DNA of 64,000 bases from Venturia oleaginea. Its lineage: Eukaryota > Ascomycota > Dothideomycetes > Venturiales > Venturiaceae. Where the stretch lies: assembly GCA_013176395.1 (NCBI GenBank), contig JABMLP010000014.1:124001-188000 (forward strand), in the 5' to 3' direction. Each line of letters starts with the position of its first letter. Position 1 is the first letter of the stretch. Below, piece by piece: positions 21,392 to 33,244 of this stretch. The notes beneath the pieces were generated by a model. The model was not told the origin of the DNA and searched no databases. It saw only the letters and a list, made by a program, of their open reading frames with translations. The translations under genes and the position numbers were made by a program.

Positions 21392-22878
21392 GGCGTTGAT
21401 ACCCCGGATGACTATAGAGGACGGTTTATGTGAACATGATTTCAATGAAACAGATTGTTATACCACCTGACTTTCAACTCCTTGCTCGTGTCTTCTTGTC
21501 GTTGTTAGTAATCAAAATCATCATAACCACTAGGTCCTCAAATTTAAGATAGATAACAACAATTGAAAAGCCAGAGTATGCCCATCGTTCTTCGACTTGA
21601 CATCGTCGTTTGGATGTACACAACTGACTTCGCGTTGTTCCGATCTCGCACTACTCCTGCACGTATCATATACCCTTCTACTCAATCTATGCACAGTATT
21701 CTCAATATCACACCCTAATCACTCATGGAATATGAAAAATGACAATACTATTCATCGTCTTCTTATGTAATTGGCGTGGAATTATAAACTTTTTGGTTGA
21801 ATTATTTAAGATTATGTGAGAAATAATTGTCGTGCGTGAATTTTGATATCAAAAGTTGAACGAGCTGTTCGAACACCAATAGATAACATACTATACTTTA
21901 CTTTCCGCCAGGATGGAAGACAGTTCATAGACGATGAGTAGCATTGGACGTATCTAATTATATCACTTTAAATCAAAGTGATAAAGGGTTAGCCACTCAA
22001 GTGTGATTCTCTGGAAAACTGTTTTCAAAGGAATTTAAAAGATGAAAGAACGAAAGCAGTAACAAAAGGGAACCACCATTTCGATGAGACGAATAATCGA
22101 CCAAACATCAAAAGCTATCTCAAGTCCTAGTCACTTCACTCAAAAGGCACAAATAGTCGAGTTTTCATCAAAATTGTTTTCTCGTCAAGCATGCCAGCAT
22201 CAACCATATCATCATCTAGCATACATACAACAACGACGATGAAAGCAAATATGCGCCCAAAGCAACACCCGTTCTTATCCCCTTTCCCTTGAGCAACCAC
22301 GTTTCGCAATTTCGTGCATTAGCCCATTCATTATCAGCACCAAACATTACTGCAGCAAGAAGGAAGAACAAGAAAGAAACGCTCATATCCACACCATCGT
22401 GCCATCAATGTGCAACGAGGTCAGAAACTGTGCCCTGTGGAGTGTGAATAAGTACAAAGAAGGGAAAAGTGCGATGAGATGGCATTGTAGGCAGTGATCG
22501 TAGCTACCACAAAATCTCAGCACTCAGAAATGACAACGTTGACATGGTTGGGAAAGAGATGATGAGCCTCCAAGATGACTCCATGAACAGCAGATGAGCG
22601 AAAATCGGAAAGTGTTGCGCCGCGTCGTGAGAATGGATGTGATGTGCTGCAGTGTGGCGTCAAGTATGATGGGAACTGGCATCATAGATAAAAGCGGTCC
22701 ATTGAGGCATGATCAAGCAAATAATACATGCTGTGCCCCCAGTCGCCGAATGCCAGCCTGACGAAAGATATGTTTGGTGTGTGCATAACGATGCGATGCC
22801 GACGAGAAGCTTTTCGAACAGTGATTGAAGAGTGGATGGCAACCTCATGTGTGTCATGGAACTGGAGCGGCAAGCGGC
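21392..22878. other. Shared 3' region between convergent RIO2 and RRM genes
   Basis: About 1.5 kb between two converging genes, without ORFs of interest. It is AT-rich around 21700-22200. A 9-bp inverted repeat with a 5-nt loop lies at 21961-21983. Long 3' UTRs of one or both genes probably fill part of it. Confidence 0.45.
21961..21983. repeat. Hairpin, 9-bp perfect arms
   Basis: TATCACTTT (21961-21969) and AAAGTGATA (21975-21983) are perfect inverted arms around the loop AAATC. The hairpin lies 570 bp past the RIO2 stop, between convergent genes, and may mark a 3' end. Function is not shown. Confidence 0.8.
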
Positions 22879-25013
22879 TTACTCGACGTCTTGACCTGCC
22901 TCGTTGCCCTCGCTGGCATGGACAGACTCAGTTGGGGTGACTGGAGCCTTGGCATCGATCTCAGCGTCCAATGATACACCCCCATCAGTGCTTGGAAGAT
23001 TGACACGAGGTGTCTGAGCACCACTGCCCATATCAGAGTTGATGGTGGAGAGTGCTGGGCGAGCATGGTAGTATGGAACAGTAGCTGCTGGGGAGGCATA
23101 GCCAAATGGTTGGAGCTTGCTGGACATGATATTAGTATTGACAGAAGGGTGGGGTGGAGAACTTACGCATCATTGCGCACCAAGTACTGCTTCAGGTCTT
23201 GCTGGCTACCAGCACCTGTTGGACTGCCAGTGAGCACTGCTGGAGGTCCAGATGTGCTACCTGGTGGGCTGACGGTGGGTCCACGAGATGGAATAGAGAG
23301 AGAACTGCGGCCAGCCTGCATGCAACCGAACTCAAACTCAGCAGCGCGAAACTGGCGAGCGGCGGCAGTCTGCTGCTTGAGCATCTTCTGCTCGTGAGTG
23401 TCGGAATATCGGATCTGAATGATATGCTCCTCTCCGCCTGGCTTGGTGACAGGAGTGTTATTGAACTGCTTGATGACATCTTCACAGACATCACGAGACT
23501 CAAAGCTGTGAAGATAAGCGAGAGTAACAAGATGGTGGACGATGCAGACATACCGAGCGAAACCAACTCCACGACCATTGCCACTGTCATCCCGGAGGAT
23601 GCGTGCAGAGCATACCTTGAATGGCAGAAATTGAACGGAGAGTTCCTAGGCAAGTCAGTGAACGATGGATGATGAATGGAGCATTGAGTAATCTTGATAT
23701 GGAGGAGCTTTCAAACATGGCCAGAAGATAAACAGCAAAGTCAATACTCACATGCTCGTTCATGTTGCGTGGGATGTTGGAAACATAGAGGTTGGTGTTT
23801 GCCTCGTCGGAGAACTTCTTGAGCTTGGCGTAGAAAGATTCCTGAATACAAGTTAGCGAAGAGTCAAGGAAGAACGGCGAAGTCTGTGAACACGTACCCG
23901 AGCAAAGGACACTTCATATCCAAGCCAGTGAAAGCCGCGGATGCAGTTTTCGGCGTCCTCAAAATTGTGATATTTGATGAAGCCGAAGCTGTGAAGAGTC
24001 AGCCAAAGATGAAACAGTTTGAGGCGAGCATGAACTTACCCTTTACATGAACCAGTCTTGAGATCGATGATGGACTTGGAGCTCTGAATGTCACCGAAGC
24101 GAGTGCCCCAGTTGTGCAACATGTCGTCGGTGGTCTCTGGGAGGAGGCCGCGGATGTAGACATTGGTCTCACCATTCTTGTTCTCAAGACAGCGGTCAAG
24201 AGGCTTCATCGGTGAGTTGGGAGCTGGAATAGCACGTGGGACTGGTGGATCTTGCTGAAGCAGAATTTGCAAATGAAGTGGAAGCTGACCAACGCTGGGC
24301 TGCTTGGTGTACTGTGGTGTCATGTAGCTAAACTGAGATGGCGATGGGGTACCAGAGTGGGTGAAGAGAGCGTTTGGAGAGCGGTCATAGACTGCCACGC
24401 CATTCTGATAGGCTCCATAGGTGTATGGTGTGGTTGGGAGGTGGTCTTCGTTCGATGAGGTTGAGTCTCGGCGTGGTGTTATCAAGGTTGGCATTACATG
24501 GGTAGAGCCGTCGGAGGTGGCACGAGGAGTCCATGTCTGGCCGTGTGGGCTATTGTCGACGGGATAATAGCCATGCTGGCCCATTGGAGGGTACATCGGG
24601 TTGGAGGCCTGGTTGCCATTGTTCATGCCAGACATGCCGGAGACGAGGTTGGCACCTGGGTAGTTGTAGAGGAGCTGCTGGGCGTTGGATGGATACTGGG
24701 CCATTGGGCCACCGAAAGCCTGATTGGGAGCTGGAACCTGTGAGCTGGTGCGGCCGCCAGCAGCGAAGGATGATGGATGCAAACCCATTGCACTGAAGCC
24801 TTGAGCCAACGCAGCCATGCCAGCTGGATCGACGTGCTCAGACTGCATCATGGAGTTGGTTGTTGGCAGATACTGGGCAGCACGAAGAGCTGAGGCCTGC
24901 GAGCCTGGAGTATGTCCATAGGTGCTGTAAACAGCTGCTGCCTGGGAGTAGTTGCCCATGCCGGAGTAGGCGTTCTGGCGCTTGCTGTAGTCATTGACGC
25001 TGAGATTTGCCAT
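22879..25013 (-). CDS. Two-RRM RNA-binding protein (MSSP/RBMS-like)
   Basis: Proposed coding exons on the minus strand are 25013-24040, 23988-23898, 23841-23752, 23645-23554, 23505-23167 and 23119-22879, giving 608 aa. The N-terminal about 260 residues are low-complexity, rich in Tyr, Gln, Ser, Pro and Gly. Two RRMs follow. RRM1 has RNP2 VYIRGL and RNP1 KGFGFIKY, the latter split by the first intron. RRM2 has RNP2 LYVSNI and RNP1 RGVGFARF. Fungal proteins of this architecture are usually annotated as MSSP-like single-strand binders. The disordered prion-like N-terminus fits granule-associated mRNA regulators. The start at MANLSVNDY is favoured, since the upstream Met at 25031 falls inside a 5' UTR intron. 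The mRNA targets are unknown. Confidence 0.88.
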
Positions 25014-28000
25014 TTTAATGATCTGGAGCATTGTCAGAGCCTGCGGCAGATGTTTGGATGATGGAAAGTGTTGTGCGGGTAGGAAATTGATGGAGGTGAA
25101 GATACTAGATGTGAAAGTGATGTGAAGTCGGACAAAAAGCTCAACGTGGTCGTCGCCGCCAGCCCAATGGAGTTGAATGAAGGAAGTGAATGGCAATGAC
25201 AATGGGAAAATGAAGCAACAGAACGGAACGTACCTCTTGAAGTTCGAGAAGCGGTGCTTTGTTATATGCAGGCTAGATGATTCCGGCCAAGAGATTGCAA
25301 GACTGCTCATGAAACGGTCAGTCGATGTCGATGAATGAGGTTGCGCAAAGTGGGAAGAAGTGAAGATTGTGAAGTGAATGAATGGTGTGAGCCGGTGCAA
25401 GTGCCAGTGGAGGCCCAGGCAGCAGGACTGCTCATACCGAAGCTCAATGGAGCCGACAATTAATAGAACGTCAAGAGGCTGGATGGGGGATGATCGTGTG
25501 ATGAGAGGCGTGAAGTTGCACATACCTTGAAGGATTGACGTCTTGCTGAGGATGCAGGGTCAAAAGTCGACGACTGGGAGCACTGAAGGAAGCTGGAGTG
25601 TGTCAGCGGAGGGGATTGGTGCTGGGCAGTGTTGATGGTGGTGTACTCACCTTGAACTGATGATGATGTGCTGGGAGTTGAGGGATTGAGGGATGTTCTG
25701 GCTGATTGTTGTTGAGTGAAAGGAAGAGAAAGAAGAGCGGGCGAGGACGAGGAGGTATACACGATGGGAGATTACGTTCGTGACTAAGACGTCGTCGAAG
25801 GTTCTTAACTAAAACGTAGTCAGTGAATGAGGAAGGAAGACCCAAGCGTTGCTGTCAATTGTCTGCTCCACCAACATTCGAGGCAGGCGAGCTCAGCCAT
25901 TGGTCCGCGGCCAAATCCCCAGTCCAGGAACGTCCCTCTGTCAGGCAGTTGGTACTGTCCGCCTCCAGTACATCCTTCCTAAACTGATATTGACGTCGGA
26001 AGCTATCAGATCCTCCAATGTGAAAGCAGAAATAGCCAGAGATGTTGCGAGCTCGGTTTCGATTTGGAAGACACCTTTTGAGCGCGCGTATGTCGTTGCC
26101 CGCGGACATGAGTTGACGACACCAATTGGATGTGGTGAAATCCCAATCCAACTCACCTTGTACACGAAAAGAGCGACAGCAGGTGGTAACAGAAGAGCAG
26201 GCGGCTCTTGTTTAACTAGATGTAATAAGAGCTCCGTGAGGCACACAATAATAACGGGAAGAGATGTTGAAGTAAGAGATGATTGTGATAAGAGGTGGTC
26301 TCTGTGTGCAGTGAAAGGAGATGCTATCCACTGGGCAGACTGCTTTGCTTGATCGAAGACAGAGGCCGCCTGATATATGAGCGGCCGGCAATGATCTCCT
26401 GAGCGAACGATTCACTCTGAGGGTGATGCAACGCAACGACGGACATCTGTGGACGTCGGAATGGTCTGATATCTGATACGTTCATATCCTGCAAGAGGCT
26501 CGAAGCGTTGTCGATATAGGCACCATTTTGGTCGAGTGAAGGTGAGACGGTGCGAAATTTCTGCCGGCTGCGTTACACACGACAGCATGCTATCTCTCTG
26601 GCTGGCTGGCGTTTGTCTTTGTTTCCCCAAACGCCCCTGCCGTCGAGTTCCTTTGTGGGCTTTGTGACCTATCTGCCGACCGTTTGAAGGCGCGCTTGCA
26701 TCATAACAAATTTGGCCATTCCATATCAACTGTCGTTTTAACTTCCCACACTCACTCCCGAACATCCTCTTTTCCCACTATCAATGTCAACAACCACACC
26801 TTGACGCGTCTTATCAGCTCGCATATATATACCAGGAACAGGTGACGACTACTCGGTTGTGGTCTACGCCAGATGATTCTGTTTGTCCTCCGGCTATAAA
26901 GCGTTACACTCGTCTTCTCCAAATTGACCGTCGAAACTCTCGTGTCTCTGAACAATTCATCGCGCAGCCACGGCAACCCTGCATTTGCAGATCACCACAC
27001 ACTGGAATCTGCTCCAACTTGTACACATCATCCTGGCTGCTCTGTTTGTCTGCAGAGGTCTTGAGGAAATGATATGTCAGGTTGTATAGTCCGAGCATCG
27101 ATACCGTGACTTTGACAACGGGTTGGCAAGGCTGGTCGCGTCTGACCACTGCTTGATTTTGATCATTTGTTGATCCTGCTGCATGCCTGTGCGGGCCGAT
27201 GCATGGCAGGAACAAGGTCAATTTGAGTTTTCAGGAGGCAGCTTCTTGGGTACCCGTTACTGCGATGGCAGTCTGGCCTTATGTGAATAACTGGCTATAT
27301 AGGCTGGCCAATTGAATTGAGGCTGGCGTTGGATAAGCTCCACGAATCGTTTTTGGAGTGGACAAGTATCCGTGGAATTGTCCATCGAAAAGCTTACCGC
27401 CTGTCACCAAGCAGCTCTCAATCTCGGGCCTGCAAAGACCCACCTTGAGACATAAAAAAATCTAGCTGTGCAACTCTAGTTGAGGTTCTAACCCTCAAGA
27501 GCCATGCCTATTCTTTTGGCGCATGTCAATTTGCTGCTCGGTTGTGCAGAGGCTTGGAGTCGTTGAACCACATACGCAAATGATTTCGGGGAACTGCGTC
27601 TCGATATGCCGTCCTATCTCGCGTTTTCGGTCTACATGAGGGTCTGATCGATAAGATGTTGACAAGGCCGCATGATAGGTCATCGAGGCTCATGTGAATT
27701 GGCGCCAATATGCATGAATCGATTCTGATGGTCATCTTGGAGGAAAAGGCCTAGGCCATCGGATGCGTCGTAGTTTTGACCTTGTGGAACAGTTATGCAA
27801 GCCCCATAGTTCTGTTTAACCAGCAACCGGGTCCTTGGTGGCTGGCAATGTTACTTCAACTCTTTGCACTCGCCACAGAAACGATGAGATCGTCATTGTC
27901 CTTGAGTCTTGACCCCAAACCAGGTCGGTCGGTTAGTGCTCTCTGTGGGGGTAACGGGCAACGCAACTGTATGCCTATATACTCGATGCAGGGAACTATC

Positions 28001-28792
28001 ACTTCGCTCCAAGCCAGTATCCTACCTTGCTTGTGTCTCGGAGACGCAAACCATAGACGACGGGACGTTGCGGAGTACGTATAAATGGTAGTATTGGAGA
28101 GCGGGTGCAAAGACTTGCTTTTTTCTCCTATCCACCAGTCCTACTGATTGAAGCTGGCTGTTGGACCCGGATGGGGCATCCGCAATGCACGATGACTGCG
28201 TTCCTCCCTTCCAGAAGAGCATAGACATGCATTGCGGGATGCGGAGTTGGATCGAGTGATAGATCTGTGAGACTGGAAGTTGTTCTTCTCGTAGATTAAG
28301 GGTCTCCTACAAAAGGAGACTCGTGGACCGCACTCCTGCTCGACTCGTCACCAGAAACCTTAACACACGAACCCATAATATGAGTATGTAAAGCTCTCCA
28401 TCATCCAACCGCAATGCATTCCTCATATAACACTGTCGAATTGCCGGGTCGTTTCTCTCCTTCTCAACAGACTGCTTATATCACAAAACATGCGCCTGTG
28501 GTCATCGGTGACCTGTTCCTAGCGGTCTACGACGAAATGTGTTCCGCGATTAGACAAGTGCCTCAAGGAGAAATCGGTGTGAGGCAAGAGGTAATCACTC
28601 GCAGAATTCATACACGGTATATGACATGGAGGAAGAAGAGTGGAAATGTCTATTTACAGCTGAATCACACCGGTCAAAGAACCACGATCTCCCCAGTTTA
28701 AGCAGTCGACATTGAAACCCGCTACAATCAATACATTGCAAGAAAAATGTGGACTCTAGATGCTACCTAACACCATGTAACACTCGTGTAAT
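25014..28792. promoter_or_regulatory. Long 5' leader and upstream region of the RRM gene
   Basis: On the minus strand the leader shows good 5' UTR intron signals: a donor at 25650 with acceptor ending 25583, a donor at 25525 (acceptor uncertain), and a donor at 25233 with acceptor ending 25023. Upstream, from about 25850 to 28790, no ORF carries a recognisable domain. A TATA-like run (GCATATATATACC) lies near 26820-26832. Part of the right end should be the 3' UTR of the P450 reductase gene. Confidence 0.5.
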
Positions 28793-30942
28793 TTATGACC
28801 AAACATCTTCCTGGTATTGATTCGATGCCCTCATGGCCTTGACAATTTCGTCGCCCTTCGTCACCGGGATCCCCCTTTGCTCAGCAATAATTTGTCCAAG
28901 GAGGGTGTTGACTTCACGGGCCATAGTCGCGGCATCGCCACAAACGTAAAAGTATGCCTTTTGTTCCAAGAGCTTATTAATTTCCGCAGCGGCCTCTTTA
29001 ATTTTGTGCTGAACATAAACCTTATTCTGTCCCTCGCGAGAAAAGGCTGTGTGAATTTCGAAGTTGTCGCCCAGAGCTTGCTTGTATTCCTGATTATTTT
29101 AGTTAGTAGTTGTGCAACAAAGCTAACGAAAAGAGCGATGCGTACCTCCCACTCGTCTTGGTAAATGAAATCCTCATTCCTCCTTCGACACCCGAAGAAT
29201 AGAATCGTTTTTCCAACTTGTTCACCCTTCTTAGCCTGCTCAGCACGCTCTTGGACGAATGCTCGAAATGGTGCGACACCAGTCCCTGGTCCGACCATGA
29301 TGATTGGCTTCAGTGGATCCGATGGCAATTTGAAATTGGAGTGGCGGACATGAACTGGGACATGGACTCCATCGTATTTATTACGTGGACCAGTAATGGC
29401 GTAGTTGAGGCCATTGGGGTCTGGGGAAGGATCGCCGTGCTGCTTCTGCTTCAGCGCTAGCAGATAATTTGTTGTGACACCCTTGAGGACATGTGGGGCG
29501 CCAGGTTTCTCAATTGATTCAACCACAGCTGTGACTGATATCTTTTGCTTCTGCTTCAATGAGGAAGAAGAGATGGAGTAATAACGTGGCTGGATTTTGT
29601 GGATACCTTCAATGAACAGCGAGAATGGCACTTTTGTCCATGGCTCGCCCTTTGACTGCCTCTCAAGAAGTTGTGCAATGTTCAAATTTAAGTCCGAAAC
29701 CTGTGAATAGAAATATTCTTTGTCGCTTCCGATCTTGGTCATCTCGGCCTTGATCTCCTCATTTGGAGAGAATGGAGCAAGCTGAGAAACGAATTGACGG
29801 GAAACAGGTGCACAGATCTCCATATGGTAGCGGACGACAGCATCGTAGGTTGTAGGGGCCGGGAAGGGAACTTTGGAAGTTGGGTCTTTGCCCTTAACAT
29901 TGATGACCATATGGCTTTTGGCACCTCCAAGTCCTGCAATCTTGAGGAAACGTTCAACCTCCTTGCCAGCGTTGGTAGGCCATATGGCAATGTGGTCTCC
30001 AGTCGTATAGGTGATGTTTGAGCCACTAACATCGATTTCCATATGCAAACAGTTGCGGTCCTTGGCGGTGAACAACTCCTTGGATTCGGCGATTGGGGCA
30101 ATGTAGGGGTTGTTGGCGTTGTATGGTCCCTCGGAAGCTCCTTCGAGATGAAACTTATTGGGTTCTCCCAGATATACTTGCTCGTTGTCGGCATTCATTT
30201 CTGGTCGTTCCGTGATCTCAAAGACAGGTTCATAGACAGCCTCGCGCTCTTCCAGTCCCATCTTGGTAGCCAGGGCTTGCCACATAGGCTCTTTCCAAGA
30301 CAAAAAGTCTTCTTCCATTGTGCCAGCTCCATCATCACCTTCACCAGCCTCGCCAATTCTAGTTGCGCCTAATTTATCGAAAATCTTTGATACTTTTCGG
30401 ACCATGGTATTGTAGTGCTCGTAGGTGTTGTTGCCGAGACCGAACATGACATAGTTGAATCCGTTGAGTGGGCTATCATCAGGACCTGACCCACTGCTGA
30501 AAGAAATTTCGTCATTGTTGACAAACTCGAAGAAGTCCACAGCGTTGTCTGTTGGTTCCCCTTCACCATATGTAGCCAGAATGAAAAAGGCAACTTTGTC
30601 TTCTGGGAAAGAGTCCAGATTATCAAAGTCGTAATTCTCAAGATCTGCCACCATCGTCTTCAAGCCAAATCGAGCTGTCCCTTCCTTCGCCAATCGAGAC
30701 GCGTAGTCTTCCGCAGTACCAGTCTGAGATCCATAGAACACAACGCAGTTTTTGTCTGTCTCTTCCATTTTCTCGATGATGCTTCGCGATTTGGTGGCTT
30801 TTGCGGCGCCATTCGTGGGTGCTTGAGTATTAGCATATGGATCGCTGGGTATAGCCCAATATGTCCCTTTCGTGAAGTATGCGACAGTCCCAAGGAGCAG
30901 GGCGACCAGGACAACGATGTCCAACGTGTCTAGTTGGGCCAT
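28793..30942 (-). CDS. NADPH-cytochrome P450 reductase
   Basis: Proposed exons on the minus strand are 30942-29146 and 29089-28793, giving 697 aa, the usual length. An N-terminal membrane anchor (DIVVLVALLLGTVAYF) tethers the enzyme to the ER. The FMN domain has YGSQTGTAEDYA, LATYGEGEPTDNA and FGLGNNTYEHYN. The FAD domain has RYYSISSSS and GVTTNYLL. The NADPH domain has GPGTGVAPFRAFVQ and FFGCRRRNEDFIYQDEW, then after the intron YFYVCGDAATMA and the C-terminal QEDVWS. The conserved near-terminal Trp is followed by one extra Ser. The enzyme passes electrons from NADPH to ER P450s, including those of ergosterol synthesis. Start MAQLDTLD fits the anchor. The frame is open further upstream without conserved sequence. 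Confidence 0.96.
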
Positions 30943-33244
30943 GGTTGGTAGGGTTGAGATGTGAGGATGGTTGAGAAGGATGGTACTGCAGAAGTTAGTA
31001 GTTGGAGAGATGGTCATTAGTGGCAGTTGGCAAGCGGCCACGTACATAAATGATAAAAAGCGCCGGAGGACTTAAAGCGGAACCGACGTCAAACTCTTAC
31101 AGGGTCAATTTTCTCGCATTCGTGGTCAGCTCGAAACAGTTTTTAGGTATGGCGATGAATTGCCGAGAGTGGCAATCAAGCAGGGAGCTCCGGTGGGTCC
31201 TTATCAAAGACGATGATAATCTTTCCTCGGATCGGAAACCGAAGCTGAAGGTTTCTATGACTGCTCTGCTACCATGCGCATGGCGAAACGAAAAAAGGAG
31301 TGGCATATAAGGACCAAATGGACATGAAGCCTATACATGGAAAGGAGGCTCTTTGGAATTGTTCTACACGAAGCTCGCCTGCGTCTTCTCACTTTCACGG
31401 GGGGAATCCGAAGACCCTCGCTCGGTTCGGGTTTCATACTTCCCGCCCAGCCTCCCAACCTGTGGATTCCATGACCCTTCTAAAGCCACGGTTTCCGTAC
31501 GTACCCGGCGCTATCTCCAGAAGAAAGATCCAACCAGGCTTCATTATTGCTTCCATCACCCGCTTGCCTGCATCAGACTACTTGTACTACATGGTACTAC
31601 ATAGAATGTATACAAAATACATTCGGTCTTGTGAAGCCGACCACTTTTTTCGGCTATCACCAAAGCTCCATGGGTCCCTCAGTTTCGGATGAAGCTTTTC
31701 GGCAGTTCCAAACGTCATGAAGTTCCCCGGCCCTGGATACCTCCTAGTTCCGTTCTTCCAAGAACGACAACGTGTCTTCACAAAAAGATGATTATATTCA
31801 GTGCCGCATTATTGCATACATTTAGGGCGAGCAGAATTGAGGCCCCCCCGTAACTTGCATGGATACGATATCCTGAAGCTGCCACAAATGCGGTTTTCTC
31901 TCTTCATCCCGCTGTACTCGAGCAAGTCGCGAATTTAATACACAGGAGCCTTCTGAAACCAATAAAATTGATGGTGATTCGCTTTGAGAAACCTAGAAAT
32001 GGAGAAATGCTAGGAATCTACTAGTCGACATCCATTCCAGTGTGAGGCGTATTGTTATGGAGAACGCTTCTAGGAAATGAATCGACGAGATCTCTTTCGA
32101 ATCGGCTTGGTACAACCATCACTACTCCCACTGATACTATATTAGAGTAAGTGCGGCTCACCAAAATTCACGAGCCAGCATACGGACCTGCGGAATTTGC
32201 AGCCGGTATGAAGGTAATATCCTTGCTGCAACCAGATTCAAGATATGATTTTGTGGTGGATATTTAAAATTCACCGATGTCAACGCACAACTCCTGAGGT
32301 AAGGGGCTTGTATGATCCCTACTGCTCTGATTTCCACCATGTACACGAAGAAATTGACCTCGCACACTCGCGTGAAATCCCTTCGTGGGCGATCCCAATA
32401 TTATCTGTTTACACGTGGGGTACTGGGGTTGAAAGTGACGTTCCCCATACGTACAGTTTGATGGACAGAAGTTACCCCAAGAAAAAGACCGTACCTGCAT
32501 GGGCACATGTGCGCATCACTTTCAGGCTAACATATCGAGGCATATCAGAGGCGGAAAAGCACACAAGACTGTCCTGGTACCCGCCAATTTTGGAGACCAA
32601 CGAGGTTTGGTCTCTACAAGTGATGGGTATATCATTCAGCCGTTGTCATGAATCGCTTCATCCCGCTGGAAAATCACTTGCCTGGTACTGGGACGATGGA
32701 TACCACACGACTAATTCAGCTATGCCCGATTGAGACAATTGTATATTGAGCGCGAGGGAGTGAGCACCAGAACTTGCCTATGCAGCGCCAGAAGTACAAC
32801 CTAAATTGTTGACAATTCTCCCGTCGAATCCGTGAGCAGGATGTATCGTGATAAGCATCTATCTCTATTCCGCCCCATACCTGAATGTTGTCTCCGGCTG
32901 GAAGCAAGGCAGGCTCGACCAGGACAACAAGCAGCCCTTGACTTGATCTGTGTAGCTATCAATAGTTGTGGATATACAGACGTGAAGACATTCCATTCGT
33001 GTTCTCGCCTTATCGATTGGCGATGATTCTTCCGAAGCTCCTATCCAGAAAAGGAGAGATTTTTGATAGCTCCACAACTGGGACCTTTAGCGCGCGGATC
33101 TTGCCATGGACTTCCCGACCTAATACACCACCTCCTACGCGGTAGTCGTTTGCAACGTCTGGATCCAATTTCTCGCCTCTCCACTCGCGACCCAAGGATG
33201 TCAAAAGCTCGATTGCGCCTATGAAATCGCGTCTCGCGATCTAG
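30943..33244. promoter_or_regulatory. Divergent region between P450 reductase and TAO3 genes
   Basis: This is 2.3 kb between the two start regions. A 162-codon plus frame (32245-32733) has no recognisable domain and looks like chance. No other gene, RNA or mobile element is supported. Confidence 0.45.

Noticed and set aside
24252..24796. Overlapping plus-strand ORFs antisense to the RRM gene
   Set aside because: They mirror the low-complexity coding exon of the RRM gene and have no independent support.
26412..26765. 117-codon minus-strand ORF upstream of the RRM gene
   Set aside because: The composition looks random and there is no family motif. It lies in a probable promoter region.
32245..32733. 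162-codon plus-strand ORF between the P450 reductase and TAO3 genes
   Set aside because: No recognisable domain, no low-complexity or signal-peptide pattern, and no clear splice partners. It is probably a chance open frame in intergenic DNA.
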